Source: Clostridia bacterium
GTDB taxonomy: Bacteria > Bacillota > Clostridia > Oscillospirales > UBA644
DNA length: 25,701 nt
Direction of reading: 5' to 3'
Assembly (NCBI GenBank): GCA_014872655.1
Contig: WHHJ01000027.1
Location: 1-25,701, forward strand
This document shows, piece after piece, positions 24,102 to 25,701 of this stretch (within the stretch, counting starts at the first letter, position 1; each line of letters starts with the position of its first letter). Position numbers and translations under genes: made by a program. The notes beneath the pieces are model-generated. The model was not told the DNA's origin. It saw nothing but the letters and a program-made list of their open reading frames with translations, and ran no database searches.

Positions 24102-25701
24102 ATGAGAAGAATACTTTCAGCGATATTATCTTTTATTTTTTGTTTTACATTGGGGGCATCGATGTTTACAGCCGAAGATTCCTTGACGCAAAAAGAGGCC
24201 ATTGAAATGTTTAAAAACGGCATGTATATCGGTGACTGGGTGCCCAGTACATTGAGTGAGCAGACCGTAAAGGAAATGGCAGAGTGCGGGATTCAGTATA
24301 CGTTTTTATGGTCGTTTAATTATGACGATCCGCAAAAGGTACAAGAGTTGGAATGGTGTACCAAATACGGGATTAAAGTGTTTTTGAAGGATAACCGGAT
24401 TTATGGTACGGCGATGAAAGATATGACCGAAGACGAGATTTATCAGATCATCGAGCCCAGTATCGGCAATCCGAATATTCTGGGCTACTGTATTTATGAT
24501 GAGCCGTCGGAAGATGTGTATGAGGACTTGAAAATTTGTCTGGACAAATACAATGCTGTAGCCGAGGGCATGATCGGAACCGTTAATTTGTTTCCGTATC
24601 GGTACGGATCGTATATCGAAAAGGTCTTTACTCTGTTGGAAATGGATTATATTTCAGTAGATATTTATCCTCTTGTAGGTTCTGCAACGGAGGATGTTTA
24701 TTACAAAAATTTGAAAGCGATTGGCGATGCTGCTCGCAAAAACGATGCAGATTTCTGGCTGTTTATTCAGTCCATGGGCTGGCATGCCCGGAGGATTCCA
24801 GATTTAGAGGATTTGAGATTCCAGGCTTATTCGGCCATTGCGTATGGTGCGACGAAATTGATGCACTTTTGTTATTCTAACCCGGCCTTTTATCCCACGT
24901 ATGATCCTACTTTTGAGGCAAATGGTCATTGTGCGGTAAATAACGGTGAGAAATCGGATCTTTACCCGGTTTTGCAGCAGTTTAATGCCGAGATGCAGCA
25001 CTTGGCTCCAATTTTGTCGCAGTATAAGGACCGTGGAGCTTTTTATGTGACCGAGGGCATGTCTGCCGAAGTGCCGGTGTATTTGCGGCAGGTTAAAGAC
25101 TTGTCGCAGTATGAAGATTTTCGGACGATTCGGGAGATTTCCGCAGATCAGCCATTGATGGTCGGAGCATTTGAACATCCGCAGGATGGACTGGACAAGG
25201 CCTTTGTGATCGTCAATGCGTCAGACTGCTATCAACAAAAGGAAACGGACGTATCTTTTACTTTGCGTTACAGCGACGGGCCGGTTACGGTGACGATGGA
25301 CGGCCGCACGTTTACGTTAGAGGCGGATGCAGACGGCGTATATCGACTGCATTTAGGTTCTGGTGGCGGCGCATTTGTACAGGTGCAAGAACGTCCCAGA
25401 ACGGAAGAAGAAATCGCGCTGGACAGTTACTTGGCCGATTGTAATGCGGTAAAAAATGCCTTTTTGGATTTGGAAAACCCCGCTGCTTATGACAGTGATT
25501 CTTATCAAGCTTTAAAGGCTGCGGTGGCCGCTTATACACAGTTGCAGGAAAAGGGCGAAGCAATGACCGAAGCGGAACTGCTGCAGGCACGCAGTGCATT
25601 ACAGCAGGCACAAAGCGCGTTGCGCACAAAGATGGATGTGGCGACAGAATGGTCTGCACGCGGACACGAGATTTTACAGACTTCGGACCGGAGTTTGTAC
25701 G
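24102..25701 (+). CDS. Secreted TIM-barrel glycosidase-like protein with FIVAR-like module (3' partial)
   Basis: The frame is open from ATG 24102 (after AAGGAGA at 24090-24096) to the window end, 533 codons. MRRILSAILSFIFCFTLGAS is a Sec signal peptide. The following ~300 residues read as a (beta/alpha)8 barrel: MYIGDWVPS, IQYTFLWSFN, GIKVFLKDN, ILGYCIYDEPSED (candidate acid Glu134), MDYISVDIYPL, FWLFIQSMGW and SAIAYGATKLMHFCYSN, in the order found in clan-A glycosidases such as GH42-like enzymes. Where a nucleophile Glu is expected on strand 7, the strand reads FIQS (Gln223), so activity is uncertain. A beta-rich segment (about 360-430) and a helical FIVAR-like module (about 440-507) follow, suggesting a large extracellular polysaccharide-related protein. 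The substrate and family are not settled. Confidence 0.8.
   Translation, partial: MRRILSAILSFIFCFTLGASMFTAEDSLTQKEAIEMFKNGMYIGDWVPSTLSEQTVKEMAECGIQYTFLWSFNYDDPQKVQELEWCTKYGIKVFLKDNRIYGTAMKDMTEDEIYQIIEPSIGNPNILGYCIYDEPSEDVYEDLKICLDKYNAVAEGMIGTVNLFPYRYGSYIEKVFTLLEMDYISVDIYPLVGSATEDVYYKNLKAIGDAARKNDADFWLFIQSMGWHARRIPDLEDLRFQAYSAIAYGATKLMHFCYSNPAFYPTYDPTFEANGHCAVNNGEKSDLYPVLQQFNAEMQHLAPILSQYKDRGAFYVTEGMSAEVPVYLRQVKDLSQYEDFRTIREISADQPLMVGAFEHPQDGLDKAFVIVNASDCYQQKETDVSFTLRYSDGPVTVTMDGRTFTLEADADGVYRLHLGSGGGAFVQVQERPRTEEEIALDSYLADCNAVKNAFLDLENPAAYDSDSYQALKAAVAAYTQLQEKGEAMTEAELLQARSALQQAQSALRTKMDVATEWSARGHEILQTSDRSLY

Overview
The window comes from a low-to-mid GC, endospore-forming anaerobe of the Firmicutes, class Clostridia, and looks most like an Oscillospirales/Ruminococcaceae-type lineage. 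The signs are a sporulation sigma factor of the SigG type, a T-box leader, a type III glutamine synthetase, AddAB rather than RecBCD, the diaminopimelate aminotransferase (DapL) route to meso-DAP, and the electron-bifurcating transhydrogenase NfnAB. Genus cannot be resolved from sequence reading alone. I see no mobile element, CRISPR array, rRNA or tRNA gene.

Layout. (1) 1-9454, plus strand: the 3' end of a type III glutamine synthetase gene, then an asparagine-specific T-box leader followed by asnB, carA, carB, dapF and dapL, tightly packed and closed by a hairpin terminator at 9479-9504. These genes draw on glutamine nitrogen and on the aspartate branches to asparagine, pyrimidines/arginine (carbamoyl phosphate) and meso-DAP. 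(2) 9507-10836: a monocistronic lipoprotein gene with a transglutaminase-like domain, with its own promoter and a bidirectional terminator. (3) 10871-19248, minus strand: addB and addA (recombinational repair nuclease-helicase), then a shortened, apparently catalytically dead NadE-like gene with its own consensus promoter inside the end of addA. (4) 19342-20112, plus strand: sigG, divergent from addB. (5) 20113-23974: an iron-containing alcohol dehydrogenase behind a perfect-consensus promoter and a structured leader, then nfnA-nfnB. NfnAB makes NADPH from NADH and reduced ferredoxin; the dehydrogenase consumes reduced nicotinamide, so the block looks like a fermentative redox module. (6) 24102-end: a secreted TIM-barrel glycosidase-like protein with a FIVAR-like helical module, running off the window.

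Most worth a second look: the NadE-like protein whose glutaminase and synthetase active-site motifs are both eroded although the gene keeps a strong promoter and ribosome binding site; the alcohol dehydrogenase leader, which holds a terminator-like hairpin, an overlapping alternative hairpin and a 42-codon open frame ending on the next Shine-Dalgarno; and the Asn T-box, which lacks an intrinsic terminator and instead seems able to sequester the asnB Shine-Dalgarno.
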